The notes beneath the pieces were generated by a model. The model was not told the origin of the DNA. It searched no databases and worked only from the letters and a program-made list of their open reading frames with translations. A DNA stretch of 64,000 nucleotides from GWE2-42-39 sp963668595 (GTDB lineage: Bacteria; Bacteroidota; Bacteroidia; Bacteroidales; Prolixibacteraceae), in NCBI GenBank assembly GCA_963668595.1, contig OY764876.1:1-64000 (forward strand), read 5' to 3'. A program made the position numbers and the translations under genes. Position 1 is the first letter of the stretch. Every line of letters starts with the position of its first letter. Shown here one piece after another: positions 26,494-35,564 of the stretch.

Positions 26494-28812
26494 TCATTGG
26501 TTTTCAATAACAGACTTCCTTAATATTTTGGCCGCTTCAATCATATTCTCAAGCGACTGACGTGTTTCATTCCATCCTCGTGTTTTCAGTCCGCAATCCG
26601 GATTTACCCATAGGTTTTTAACCGGAATAAAATGGGATGCAGCATAGATCAAGTCGCACATTTCGCCAACCGCAGGCACACGCGGCGAATGAATATCGTA
26701 CACTCCCGGCCCGATTTGATTTGGATAGCGGATTATTGCAAAAGCTTTTAGTAATTCCATTTGAGAACGACTGGTTTCAATGCTGATCACATCTGCATCC
26801 ATATCGGCTATCGACTGAATGATATCGTTGAATTCGCAATAACACATGTGAGTATGAATCTGTGTTTTATCCTGAATGCCCCAATGGCTTAAACGAAAGG
26901 CTTTTACAGCCCATCTCAGGTAGAACGGTTTATCTGTTTTCAGCAATGGCAAGCCTTCACGCAAAGCTGGTTCATCTATCTGAATAATGCGGATGCCTGC
27001 TTTTTCCAGATCAAGAACTTCGTCACGGATAGCCATCGCAATTTGCATGGCTGTTGTTTCGCGTGGTTGATCATCGCGTACAAATGACCATTGCAAAATT
27101 GTTACTGGCCCGGTTAGCATTCCTTTTACCGGTTTATCCGTCAACGACTGTGCAAAAACAGTCAGGTCAACAGTCATTGGTTTTTTGCGCGAAACATCGC
27201 CGTAAATAACAGGAGGTTTCACCCCGCGCGAACCATAACTTTGTACCCAGCCATTCTGCGTAAATGCAAAACCGTTAAGTTGTTCGCCAAAGTATTCCAC
27301 CATGTCGTTTCGTTCAAACTCGCCATGAACCAGTACATCAATCTCCAGTTCTTCTTGCCAGCGAATTACTTTTTCCGTTTCAGTCTGAATAAACTGGGTA
27401 TATTCGTTTGTTCCGATTTCCTTGTCAAGAAAACGACGGCGCATTTTTCGTACTTCCTTTGTTTGCGGAAAAGAGCCAATTGTGGTGGTTGGAAAAGCTG
27501 GCAGGTTCAGTATGTGTTGCTGTTTTGCAATTCGTGTATCAAAGGGCGATTTTCGTTTTATTTTTTCTTCGTCTTGAGGAATACAACACAAAAGTGATTG
27601 TACTTTTTCATTTTGTTTTAAAGGAGAAGCAGCCCATTTTACTTTTCTTTTTTCTGATTCATCTAATTTGCACAATGCCTCACCTGATGGAAAATCGCTG
27701 CTTAAGTCTTTCAAAATACGGAGTTCATCCAGTTTCTGGAAAGCATAAGCCATTCTGTTTCTTACATCGAGAGGAAGTCCTTCTGTGTCCTGTTCGTTTT
27801 TCAGATCATACGGTACGTGTAGTAAGGAACATGAAGGAGACAGTAATACACGGTCTTCTCCCAGATTTTTAACCGTTTTTCTAATAAGGTCGGATGATTT
27901 TTTGAGGTCATTTGCCCAAATATTCCGACCGTCAACAAGACCCAGAGAAAGAGATAATGTTGCTGGGATTCTATCTAATAATGTATCTAATTGGTCAGGG
28001 GCACGGACTAAATCAACGTGTAATATTTCAAGTGGAAGTCGTGCAATAAGGTCGAAATTATGTGTAATCCTTCCGAAATAAGATGCCAGGATAAACTTTA
28101 CTCCCGGGAAATTACCAAACAATTCAGTTAAAATTGTTCGATACAAATTTCGCTCGTAATCCGATAAATCAGTGGCTAAAAATGGTTCGTCAATTTGGAC
28201 ATATTTAGCACCTGCATCTTCTAATTTTCCAATAATTTCGATATAAACAGGCAATAACGAAAAGGCAAGTTCCAGCGTGTTGAATTCATCGCCCCTGGCT
28301 TTTCCCAGTTTAAGAAAAGAGACAGGTCCCAACAAAACCGGTTTTGTTTGTATCCCAAGAGAAAGAGCTTCTGTAAACTCATTCACTACTTTTTTATCGT
28401 AGAATGAAAACTCTTGTTTTTTGTTAAATTCAGGAACCAGAAAATGATAGTTTGTGTCGAACCATTTAGTCATTTCTAATGGCGTGACATCGATTCCATT
28501 GTGCTGATAGCCACGGCACATGCTGAAATACAGATCTCGTGGGGGAAGCAGTGCTTTTAATGGTGCGAACCGGGGAGGAATAACTCCCAATGTAAAACAC
28601 CAATCCGCCACCTGATCATAAAACGAAAAATCGTTGGACGGAATCAGGTCTATTCCGGCTTGTTGCTGAACTTGCCAGTTTTTCAGGCGTTCCAATTCTC
28701 CTGCCTTTTCAAGTTCTGAAAGCGCAATATTTCCGCTCCAGTAGGCTTCGCAGGCTCGTTTTAATTCACGTTTTGCCCCAATACGGGGAAATCCAAGATT
28801 TTGTGTAAGCAT
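26494..28812 (-). CDS. metE: Cobalamin-independent methionine synthase
   Basis: A 772-residue two-barrel enzyme that methylates homocysteine from 5-methyltetrahydropteroyltriglutamate. The N-terminus LTQNLGFPRIGAKRELKRA is typical. The catalytic C-terminal barrel has TTIGSFPQTKEVRKMR, DVLVHGEFERNDMVEYFGE, the zinc site HTHMCYCEFNDI, and the final NPDCGLKTRGW with the last zinc-ligand cysteine. Length is normal. A cobalamin riboswitch in its leader shows that expression falls when B12 is available. This implies a B12-dependent MetH elsewhere in the genome. Confidence 0.97.
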   Translation of the reverse strand: MLTQNLGFPRIGAKRELKRACEAYWSGNIALSELEKAGELERLKNWQVQQQAGIDLIPSNDFSFYDQVADWCFTLGVIPPRFAPLKALLPPRDLYFSMCRGYQHNGIDVTPLEMTKWFDTNYHFLVPEFNKKQEFSFYDKKVVNEFTEALSLGIQTKPVLLGPVSFLKLGKARGDEFNTLELAFSLLPVYIEIIGKLEDAGAKYVQIDEPFLATDLSDYERNLYRTILTELFGNFPGVKFILASYFGRITHNFDLIARLPLEILHVDLVRAPDQLDTLLDRIPATLSLSLGLVDGRNIWANDLKKSSDLIRKTVKNLGEDRVLLSPSCSLLHVPYDLKNEQDTEGLPLDVRNRMAYAFQKLDELRILKDLSSDFPSGEALCKLDESEKRKVKWAASPLKQNEKVQSLLCCIPQDEEKIKRKSPFDTRIAKQQHILNLPAFPTTTIGSFPQTKEVRKMRRRFLDKEIGTNEYTQFIQTETEKVIRWQEELEIDVLVHGEFERNDMVEYFGEQLNGFAFTQNGWVQSYGSRGVKPPVIYGDVSRKKPMTVDLTVFAQSLTDKPVKGMLTGPVTILQWSFVRDDQPRETTAMQIAMAIRDEVLDLEKAGIRIIQIDEPALREGLPLLKTDKPFYLRWAVKAFRLSHWGIQDKTQIHTHMCYCEFNDIIQSIADMDADVISIETSRSQMELLKAFAIIRYPNQIGPGVYDIHSPRVPAVGEMCDLIYAASHFIPVKNLWVNPDCGLKTRGWNETRQSLENMIEAAKILRKSVIENQ

Positions 28813-28963
28813 ACATCAACATTAAATGATAAAACATTAAATTTTGATATGCTTACGCGGAGTAATAAACAGAAAGGCTTACGAAAAGAATAACAGAATA
28901 ACGTCAAATTTCTCGTTCCTGACCATTGCTTTATACCGCGAAAGCAATTGCCGTTCAAAAAAT

Positions 28964-29135
28964 AAGACAGGTCTCCTGGCTTGTCCATTTTACAACGTCT
29001 TCCCATCAGACAGGTGCCCGACAGTGACTTTTGTTGTTGTAAAACTGTGATTGGACTCTACAGTTGCGCGACAGCTCACGATTTACACGTGATTCCCTAT
29101 TAAACCCATTTTACCGGGTATCTCATTTCCAAATT
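28964..29135 (-). ncRNA. Cobalamin (adenosylcobalamin-class) riboswitch in the metE leader
   Basis: Read on the minus strand, the conserved core elements come in the right order: ACCC-loop-GGGT, then AATAGGGAATCACGTG, AGCTGTCGCGCAACTGTA, GTCACTG, GGGAAGACG, and finally the B12 box AAGCCAGGAGACCTGTC at about 28966-28982. The aptamer ends about 150 bases before the metE ATG. A further dyad (ATTGCTTT/AAAGCAAT, around 28924-28946) could be part of the expression platform. A -7 promoter box lies just upstream at 29152-29159. Boundaries are approximate. Confidence 0.93.
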
Positions 29136-29151
29136 TTAAATGAACGCGAGG

Positions 29152-29159
29152 CAAAAGTA
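29152..29159 (-). promoter_or_regulatory. -7 promoter box upstream of the metE riboswitch
   Basis: The minus strand reads TACTTTTG (TAnnTTTG), 17 or more bases before the aptamer, as expected for a leader that includes the whole riboswitch. Confidence 0.65.
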
Positions 29160-29260
29160 TTTTAAAAATGATAAAATCCAAATTTTAGAAGTTGTAAAAA
29201 AGAATCTTTCTCTTTTTGTTAAAGAATTGGATAAATAAGATTGCATTCTTTCATTTTCAT

Positions 29261-29890
29261 TTATCCCATGCGGGTACCGATCAACCGAATAAATTCTTCG
29301 CGGGTTGCAACACGTTCGAATGCTCCGGTAAAATCGGAAGTAGTTGATACCGAGTGCTGCTTTTCTACGCCGCGCATTTGCATACACAAGTGTTGCGCTT
29401 CAATAACTACTGCCACACCAAGAGGATTCAGTGTGTTCTGAATACATTCCTTAATCTGGGTCGTTAGTCGTTCTTGTACTTGCAGACGGCGGGCATATGC
29501 ATCTACAACTCGGGCAATTTTGCTTAGTCCGGTTATGTAACCATTGGGAATATAGCCAACGTGCGCTTTGCCAATAAACGGAAGCATGTGGTGTTCGCAC
29601 ATCGAATAAATTTCAATATCTTTTACAATCACCATTTGCTTATATTCTTCGCGGAACATTGCCGAGCGTAAAATTGCTTCCGGATCTTGTTCGTATCCCT
29701 GCATTAGAAATTGCATGGCTTTGGCTACCCGTTCGGGCGTTTTTTGCAGGCCTTCACGCTGAGGATCTTCACCGATCAGTTCAAGAATTGAGAGGTAGTG
29801 AGAACTGAGTGCCTGAGTCTTTTCTTCATCGTAGATTTCAACTTTTCGGTAACCACTGTTCTCTCCGTTTAATGTATATTTTAAACTCAT
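29261..29890 (-). CDS. folE: GTP cyclohydrolase I
   Basis: A 209-residue enzyme forming dihydroneopterin triphosphate from GTP, the first step to folates and queuosine. The zinc ligand region is SMCEHHMLPF (Cys98) and the second cysteine is in AQHLCMQMRGVEKQ. Also visible are GLQKTPERVAKAMQFL, HVGYIPNGYITGLSKIAR and RLTTQI. Length is normal for bacterial type IA enzymes. It is transcribed away from hldD and stands next to the metE leader. No riboswitch is visible in its own leader. Confidence 0.96.
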   Translation of the reverse strand: MSLKYTLNGENSGYRKVEIYDEEKTQALSSHYLSILELIGEDPQREGLQKTPERVAKAMQFLMQGYEQDPEAILRSAMFREEYKQMVIVKDIEIYSMCEHHMLPFIGKAHVGYIPNGYITGLSKIARVVDAYARRLQVQERLTTQIKECIQNTLNPLGVAVVIEAQHLCMQMRGVEKQHSVSTTSDFTGAFERVATREEFIRLIGTRMG

Positions 29891-30283
29891 AAGCTATTTT
29901 CTGATTGTTCCAGAATGAATAAAATAAGACGCAGTAAAGGTATAAAGTTCGGCTTAAATAAGCCAGTGAATCGGGAGATTGATGCGTTGGATGGTAAAAA
30001 ATAGATAAATGCAGGAAAGTACAGCTTTTCGGCATAGAATAAGAAGAGGATATGTTTGAATTTGTTATTTTTGCAGCGCGTTAAAAAAGCTTTCGGTTAA
30101 TATTATTCTTATCGGAAGCAAATCGATTTGACATAGGTTGTTTTTCATGAAAAGAAATACCGTAGAAAAAAGTTTTTAGATGCATTTTTTTTCAAAAGAG
30201 AAACAATAAAAAAAGTAGTTCGAAGTTGTATAGAATGAAAACAAACAATGTCAGTTTCGGGCGTAGGATTAATTTTGAAAAGC
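29891..30283. other. Intergenic region between divergent folE and hldD
   Basis: 393 bases without a convincing gene. A good -7 box (TATTTTTG, 30066-30073) faces hldD, leaving a leader of about 200 AT-rich bases. No clear structured RNA, repeat or terminator is visible. The in-frame ATG at 30248 gives only a 12-residue unconserved extension of HldD. Confidence 0.6.
30066..30073 (+). promoter_or_regulatory. -7 promoter box facing hldD
   Basis: TATTTTTG followed by CAGCGCG, a common Bacteroidota arrangement; 210 bases upstream of the ATG at 30284. Confidence 0.5.
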
Positions 30284-31249
30284 ATGATTGTAGTAACCGG
30301 AGCCGCCGGCTTTATTGGAAGTTATATTGTAGGTAAATTAAACCGCGAAGGATTTAAAGACATTGTGATCGTTGATAAATTTAATGATCCGCTGAAAGAT
30401 CAGAATTACCAGGGCAAACAGTATAGCCAGATAATTGATCGGGATGATTTTTTTAGCTGGCTGGCCAGTAATCATCAGCAGGTTCAGATAATCATTCACA
30501 TGGGAGCCCGTACCGACACGGTAGGGCAGGAACCCGAAATTTATCACCAGTTAAATCTCGAATATTCGCAATTGATATGGAAAGCCTGTGTAAATCATGG
30601 CTTACCATTAATTTATGCGTCTTCGGCATCGACATATGGAGATGGATCAAAGGGTTTTGACGATGGTCATGAATTGCTTCCTCTTTTCGAACCTCTTAAT
30701 TTATATGCACAGTCGAAACATGATTTTGACCGTTGGGCATTGAGTCAAACCGAGCAACCTTATTTTTGGGCAGGTTTGAAATTTTTCAATGTGTACGGAC
30801 CAAACGAATATCACAAAGGGCGCATGGCCTCGGTGATTTTACAAGCCTATCATAAAATTTCGGAAACCAATGAGATGCGTTTGTTCCGGTCTGATCGGCC
30901 AGACATTGCCGACGGAGAACAATCGCGCGACTTTATTTATGTGGAAGATGTTGCTCGGGTAGTGCGCTTTTTTATGGACAATCGTCAGCACTCCGGCATA
31001 TACAATGTTGGAACGGGTGTTGCCCGTACCTATATCGATTTGGCCAAAGCAGTTTTTAAATCGATGGAGAAAACTGAAAATATTGGTTTTATGGAAACTC
31101 CAGCCGATTTGAAAGGAAAATATCAGTATTACACCTGTGCCAACATTAGCAAGTTGCGCTCAATTGGTTATTCCGAAGAATTCTATTCTTTGGAAGCCGG
31201 TATCGACGAATATGTGAGAGGATACATGAAAAATGCTTCCTGTTATTAA
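30284..31249 (+). CDS. hldD: ADP-glyceromanno-heptose 6-epimerase
   Basis: A 321-residue short-chain dehydrogenase-type epimerase. It starts MIVVTGAAGFIGSY (NAD(P)-binding GxxGxxG). Other matches are IIHMGARTDT, YASSASTYGDG, the catalytic YAQSKHDFD (YxxxK), GLKFFNVYGPNEYHKGRMASV and DFIYVEDV. The combination GRMASV and YHKG is specific to HldD/RfaD. It converts ADP-D-glycero- to ADP-L-glycero-D-manno-heptose for lipopolysaccharide inner core. I chose the ATG at 30284 over the one at 30248 because family members begin directly with the Rossmann strand. Confidence 0.95.
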   Translation: MIVVTGAAGFIGSYIVGKLNREGFKDIVIVDKFNDPLKDQNYQGKQYSQIIDRDDFFSWLASNHQQVQIIIHMGARTDTVGQEPEIYHQLNLEYSQLIWKACVNHGLPLIYASSASTYGDGSKGFDDGHELLPLFEPLNLYAQSKHDFDRWALSQTEQPYFWAGLKFFNVYGPNEYHKGRMASVILQAYHKISETNEMRLFRSDRPDIADGEQSRDFIYVEDVARVVRFFMDNRQHSGIYNVGTGVARTYIDLAKAVFKSMEKTENIGFMETPADLKGKYQYYTCANISKLRSIGYSEEFYSLEAGIDEYVRGYMKNASCY

Positions 31250-31291
31250 TTGAGCTAGAAGTAAGTTTTGTGTCCCGATCACGAATCGCTT

Positions 31292-33049
31292 TTATTCGTC
31301 TCCTTCTTTATCCATATTATGAAGAATATTCGCTGGAATATGATGGAAATCAACCACAATAAATCCGTCAAGCGAATAATTGAAGTCGGGATCCACATTG
31401 AACCCAATGAATTTACCTTTCAGCATAAGATATTTACGAATTAATACCGGAATTGCTGCATGCATCGGGTCGAAAGAGCGAATTGCCTGAGTTAACGATT
31501 GTAAATTGGAAATTTGCCCGAGAATCATTTCTTCTTTGAATGCAGTATAGCGTGGAGTAAACGGAGTCCGTGGCTCTGCATAGCGGGCTAATTCATTGTC
31601 GAAATGGTGTTGTTTGAAATATTCAACCATCAGGTTTTTGGTGAAGTCAGAATAGTCATTGCTGATGCTGACGGTACCAAGCAGATAGCGGCATGAGGGA
31701 TTTTTTTTCAGGAAAAGATAGATGCCTTTCCAGAGAAGAAACAGAACCTGCGATTCGCGTTGATATTCTTTTACAACAAACGATCGTCCGAGCTCTACTG
31801 ATTGGCTTAGTATCGGGATAAGCGGATCTCCGAGTTTGAACAGCGAATAAGAATACATGCCTTGAATCCCTTTTTCTCGGATAATATCATCTCCAATTCC
31901 AAGTCGGTATGCTCCGGCTATTTGTTGTTTTTGTTTATCCCAAATAAAAAGCTGATAAAAATATTTGTCAAACTGATCGGTGTCTGAAGCTTGAAGCGTT
32001 CCTTCTCCAACTTGCCTGAATGTGATTTCGCGCAGGCGACCAAGCTCGTCCATTACTGCATTGAGCTGATTCCCATGTGCGCAAAAAACTTCGTAGCGCT
32101 GGTTTTGGTGTAAACAACAATTTGTATTTCGGAGAGAATCAAGTTCGTTTAGTAATTGCGATGGAGCAACCGGAGCCGCAATTGCCGGAATTTCGGCATG
32201 TTCTTCGTTTTTATCTGATTTATTGGTTGGTGCAGTTTGCATTGCTGTTCCTAACCCGTAGGTTACTGCACGAAGGTAATGTCCGTATTCTACTAAATCG
32301 GGAAACGCTTTTTGTTGCTCAACTGAAATAGTACATCCAATTCGAACACGAATTACCTGGTCTGATTTATTCAGTATTTCAGATGGGATTTTAACAGTTC
32401 TGAGCATGGGGTGAATGCGTCCCAGTGCATGAAATGCTTTTGAATTGCTTCCTTCAAAATAAACAGGAAGAATAGGAACCCTTGCGTTCTTTATCAATTT
32501 AAGAACGGATGGAGACCAGGCTTTGTCGCAAATTCCGGGGAAATCTTTGTTGTAGCTGGATACTTCCCCGGCGGGAAAGATTCCAAGCGGATGACCATCC
32601 CGCAAATGAGTGAGAGCCAGTTTTATGCCTGCCACTGAACCTCCGCCTTTCCCGTTGTCGAATGGATTTACCGGAAACATGTGGTCAGCGAGTGGCTGCA
32701 ATCGTCTTACCAGAAAAGTAGATAAAGTTTTGTAGTCGGGACGGCGGGCTGCTACATATTTAAAAAGGAAAATCCCGTCGATGCCACCGTAAGGATGGTT
32801 CGATACAGTAATAAATGCTCCTTCTTTGGGAATGCGTTTAAGTTCGTCGGGCGAAATTTCAAATCTGATGCGTAACTCATCAAGCACTTCATCCAGAAAA
32901 TCCTGGGCTTTTGCGTGGCAGTGACGACTGTATATTTCATTAATTCGATCAAGCCGGAGTAGTTTGAGTATCAGGCGGGCAGTATATTTTCCACCCAGGT
33001 ATTTCAGCTTTGCAGCTTTTACGAATTCATCGGTTTCAATCAGGTTCAT
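31292..33049 (-). CDS. Two-domain lysophospholipid acyltransferase / N-acyltransferase, probable ornithine- or glycine-lipid synthase (OlsF-like)
   Basis: 585 residues. The N-terminal ~270 residues are a PlsC-like acyltransferase with the motif SNHPYGGIDG near residue 82 and GIFPAGEVSSY, the arrangement of the NHPxGxxDG subgroup common in Bacteroidota. A variable linker spans about 270-305. The C-terminal half is a GNAT-like acyl-ACP N-acyltransferase of the OlsB/GlsB type, with RYEVFCAHG, the AGAYRLGIGDDI segment, SVELGRSFVVKEYQ and LLGTVSISNDY. Such fusions make amino-acid-containing lipids in two steps: N-acylation, then O-acylation. The head group (ornithine, glycine or other) cannot be told. 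Probable operon with lysE and the DUF4833 gene. Confidence 0.82.
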   Translation of the reverse strand: MNLIETDEFVKAAKLKYLGGKYTARLILKLLRLDRINEIYSRHCHAKAQDFLDEVLDELRIRFEISPDELKRIPKEGAFITVSNHPYGGIDGIFLFKYVAARRPDYKTLSTFLVRRLQPLADHMFPVNPFDNGKGGGSVAGIKLALTHLRDGHPLGIFPAGEVSSYNKDFPGICDKAWSPSVLKLIKNARVPILPVYFEGSNSKAFHALGRIHPMLRTVKIPSEILNKSDQVIRVRIGCTISVEQQKAFPDLVEYGHYLRAVTYGLGTAMQTAPTNKSDKNEEHAEIPAIAAPVAPSQLLNELDSLRNTNCCLHQNQRYEVFCAHGNQLNAVMDELGRLREITFRQVGEGTLQASDTDQFDKYFYQLFIWDKQKQQIAGAYRLGIGDDIIREKGIQGMYSYSLFKLGDPLIPILSQSVELGRSFVVKEYQRESQVLFLLWKGIYLFLKKNPSCRYLLGTVSISNDYSDFTKNLMVEYFKQHHFDNELARYAEPRTPFTPRYTAFKEEMILGQISNLQSLTQAIRSFDPMHAAIPVLIRKYLMLKGKFIGFNVDPDFNYSLDGFIVVDFHHIPANILHNMDKEGDE

Positions 33050-33082
33050 GCGCAGGTAATTAGGTCAAAAAAAATGACTCGA

Positions 33083-33712
33083 CTATGCAAAATATAATTT
33101 AATAAATATAGCTGCTCCTGCAACAACAAGTGCTATTCCGCACCATTTATTTATGCGGTGAAGCATGTGGTCTTGTATTTTCTCTTTAAAGAAACTGGCG
33201 AGACCCGAGAGTGTATAAAACCAGGATAGAGAACCCAGCAGAATGCCTGACACCAATACAATGGCGTGCGAAGGGCTGGAATGCTCGGTATAAATGTTTA
33301 GTCCGGCGAAGTAGGCCAAGAAGAAAAATACGGTTAGCGGGTTGGAGATTGTAAATGCAAAACCCGAAAGAAAGTCGATAGAGTAGGAGACTCTGCTTTT
33401 TATATTGAATGTGTCGGCTTTTGCCTGTAAGCCTTTCCAATAAATGCCGATGCCAAAAAGTGTAATGACGGAGCCACTTACAATTTGAAATGCGGTTTGT
33501 CGCTCTTGAATAAATTCGGTAACAATTGACACCCCCAGGCAGGCAATTATAGCATAAATTGTATCGGCCATTGTTGCTCCCAGGCTCGAAATAAAACCTT
33601 GGGTGCGTCCGCCTTTCAGTGTGCGTTGAATACAAAGAACACCAACCGGTCCAAGAGGAATTGAAGTGATCCATCCGGCAAGTATTCCTTTAACGAGTAA
33701 CAGTGTGTACAT
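33083..33712 (-). CDS. LysE family translocator
   Basis: 209 residues with about six hydrophobic segments and the LysE/RhtB opening GILAGWITSIPLGPVGVLCIQRTLKGGR. SLGATMADTIYAIIA and FTISNPLTVFFFLAYFAG are also typical. The family exports amino acids or similar small molecules from the cytoplasm. The substrate is not predictable. It lies 33 bases upstream of the acyltransferase gene and 23 bases downstream of the DUF4833 gene on the same strand. Confidence 0.88.
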   Translation of the reverse strand: MYTLLLVKGILAGWITSIPLGPVGVLCIQRTLKGGRTQGFISSLGATMADTIYAIIACLGVSIVTEFIQERQTAFQIVSGSVITLFGIGIYWKGLQAKADTFNIKSRVSYSIDFLSGFAFTISNPLTVFFFLAYFAGLNIYTEHSSPSHAIVLVSGILLGSLSWFYTLSGLASFFKEKIQDHMLHRINKWCGIALVVAGAAIFIKLYFA

Positions 33713-33735
33713 GAATTATTGTTTTGGGTGAAAAA

Positions 33736-34317
33736 TTATTGATTTACAGGCACTCGTTCGTAAATTGACTGTGTCTCATTGTTTTTTCTTCCGAATAGCT
33801 CAAGGTATAAAACTTTAGAAAAAACGCTGTATCCATCGGCTTTTACGAAAATATGATCAAGTTCTGCCTCTTGTTTGTTTATCACCGTATATGCTTTAGC
33901 CTGAAAAGGAGCTGTTTGCTTCAGTTGGACAATTCTGTCTTTGAATGCGGCTACTTTTACGACAAATTCTCCCTTGCTTTTTTGTTCTGCGTCCACTCCA
34001 AAAACAAATTGTTGCTCATAGGTTCGTAAAGGCATAGTACCACCTCCTTCTTCAAACCTGATCCAATATACTTTTACGGGTTGTTTGCTGTTGAGATTTC
34101 CCTGCGAATCGAAATTTGCGTCGTAAACAATTGTGTTCTTGTTTAATGTTCGTTGAATATAGAAAAGTCGCTCCCTGGTTTTTGTTGGGACAGGTCGCTG
34201 AATATCTGGTGAATCAGATTTTTTATTTTGTATGGGTGAAGCATCAGCCGGTAAAATAAATAAGCATGCCGAAGTGAGCAGAAGTATTCGAAAAAGAAAA
34301 GCAAATATATTGTTCAT
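33736..34317 (-). CDS. Exported DUF4833-like protein of unknown function
   Basis: 193 residues with an N-terminal signal peptide (about residues 1-26, ending ADA). The mature part has RERLFYIQRTLNKNTIVYDANFD, KPVKVYWIRFEEGG, RTYEQQFVFGV and LDHIFVKADGYS, a pattern I associate with DUF4833. No enzyme motif is visible. It is first in a likely three-gene minus-strand operon with lysE and the lipid acyltransferase, so an envelope or lipid role is possible. Confidence 0.7.
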   Translation of the reverse strand: MNNIFAFLFRILLLTSACLFILPADASPIQNKKSDSPDIQRPVPTKTRERLFYIQRTLNKNTIVYDANFDSQGNLNSKQPVKVYWIRFEEGGGTMPLRTYEQQFVFGVDAEQKSKGEFVVKVAAFKDRIVQLKQTAPFQAKAYTVINKQEAELDHIFVKADGYSVFSKVLYLELFGRKNNETQSIYERVPVNQ

Positions 34318-34767
34318 TGTTGTTTAGAATCCTCAGGTTTCAGTTTTTATCCCTTATTTTTTATAAAAAGAAGGAAGATATTATTAAAAATTATTTCTGT
34401 GTGGAAATATAAATATTCTTCCTGAATTTTTCTTTGTTCTTGTCGCTTATAACATTTGTAGATTCAATAAAAATCTTTTGTTTGATGTGAAATTTTTGTT
34501 TTCGCAAATTGTTGTTTGTAAAGCTAACATCAAATTACTTAGACAGTGTAAAATTATTTAGGTTGCAAAAATGAAACTTTTTTTGAGTTTTAAAAGAATA
34601 AAAAAGAAGTGGTGATTTGATTTTTTGTAGTTAATGTGTTCTTAGTTAGTTGTTTGTATTGTGTGTGAAAAAGCGCCGAAGGCGTATATTTTTCACTTGA
34701 ATAATTTATAGCAGGAAAGTAATGAGAAGGAAACATTTATTATTTTAGCCCGACAAACATTTTCTGG
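34318..34767. other. AT-rich intergenic region between divergent DUF4833 and DUF3267 genes, with one hairpin
   Basis: 450 bases, very AT-rich, with no convincing gene. The only clear structure is a hairpin at 34665-34696: GTGAAAAA pairs with TTTTTCAC, and inside it GCGCC pairs with GGCGT around a GAA loop. A TATTTTAG element just before the ATG at 34768 may be a weak -7 box. Confidence 0.6.
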
Positions 34768-35415
34768 ATGAGCTCAAAACTAACACCCGACATATTGCAA
34801 AAGCAGTCTGAATTTGAGCTGCTGGTAAAAGTTCCTCACTCAAAATTGAAAGAATTTGTTATCGGGCAAATCAGGCAGGAAATGAAGCTGATTCGTTCGT
34901 ATTCGCTGTATCAGTTAATAATGATTGTGCTTTTGCTCAGTACGCTGATAAAATCGGTAGTCCTGTCTTCTCGCGGAATGCCCGACCCTCTCTTTAATGT
35001 TGGTTGGGGAGCATTTTTTTCATTTACCGTTCTGGTGGTTATTCATGAACTATTGCATGCGCTGGCGTATTTACTTACTGGTTCCCGAAAATTGTATTTT
35101 GGAGCTATCTGGAGCAAATTTATTTTTTATGTTTTGGCCGATCAGCAGGTGGTGGGAGCCCGCGCCTTTCGGGTTGTAGCCAATGCTCCCCTGGTAGTTG
35201 TAAAAGTTGCATGTGTTGTTGGACTTGTTCTTTACTGGAACCATGCCTTTGCCTATTTTATTATGACAGTGATGTGTTTGCACTCATTATTTTGTGCAGG
35301 CGATATGGCAATGATGGCCTTTTACCGACATCACGGGGATAAAGAAATTTTCAACTACGATGATCTCTCTCAGAAAATGACTTATTTCTATTTCAGAAAG
35401 AAAAATAGGAAATAA
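34768..35415 (+). CDS. DUF3267 family membrane protein, putative zinc metalloprotease fold
   Basis: 215 residues. About four hydrophobic segments (around 46-66, 78-102, 128-160 and 163-190). The second contains HELLHALAYLLTG at 93-105, an HExxH-like motif typical of DUF3267, which is grouped with membrane metalloproteases. A matching distal acidic ligand is not obvious to me. The protease role is unproven. A strong terminator follows directly, and the gene appears monocistronic. Confidence 0.78.
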   Translation: MSSKLTPDILQKQSEFELLVKVPHSKLKEFVIGQIRQEMKLIRSYSLYQLIMIVLLLSTLIKSVVLSSRGMPDPLFNVGWGAFFSFTVLVVIHELLHALAYLLTGSRKLYFGAIWSKFIFYVLADQQVVGARAFRVVANAPLVVVKVACVVGLVLYWNHAFAYFIMTVMCLHSLFCAGDMAMMAFYRHHGDKEIFNYDDLSQKMTYFYFRKKNRK

Positions 35416-35450
35416 AAAAACCGGTCGTCTGAATGATAACCGGTTTTTTT
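35414..35450 (+). terminator. Intrinsic terminator, bidirectional, between the DUF3267 gene and tRNA-His
   Basis: AAAAAAACCGGT (35414-35425) pairs with ACCGGTTTTTTT (35439-35450). A and T runs on both sides would let it end transcripts from either strand, including the minus-strand tRNA-His. Confidence 0.9.
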
Positions 35451-35453
35451 TAG

Positions 35454-35527
35454 GGTGATAGATCGGGCTCGAACCGACGACCTCTGGAACCACAATCCAG
35501 CGCTCTAACCTACTGAGCTACAATCAC
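35454..35527 (-). tRNA. tRNA-His (anticodon GTG)
   Basis: On the minus strand the sequence GTGATTGTAGCTCAGTAGG begins a full cloverleaf. The D stem is GCTC/GAGC. The anticodon stem CTGGA/TCCAG encloses loop TTGTGGT, and the T arm is GTCGG-TTCGAGC-CCGAT. An extra G at -1 faces a C at 73, the histidine identity pair. CCA is not encoded. Positions 6 and 67 are a T-T mismatch. A -7 box lies 30 bases upstream. Confidence 0.96.
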
Positions 35528-35556
35528 CATGTTTGCTTTGTTTCTCAAAAGCGCTG

Positions 35557-35564
35557 CAAATATA
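35557..35564 (-). promoter_or_regulatory. -7 promoter box for tRNA-His
   Basis: The minus strand reads TATATTTG (TAnnTTTG) followed by CAGCGC, 29 bases before the tRNA 5' end. Confidence 0.65.

Noticed and set aside
27241..27872. Long plus-strand open frames inside metE
   Set aside because: They are antisense to a complete, well-conserved metE reading frame.
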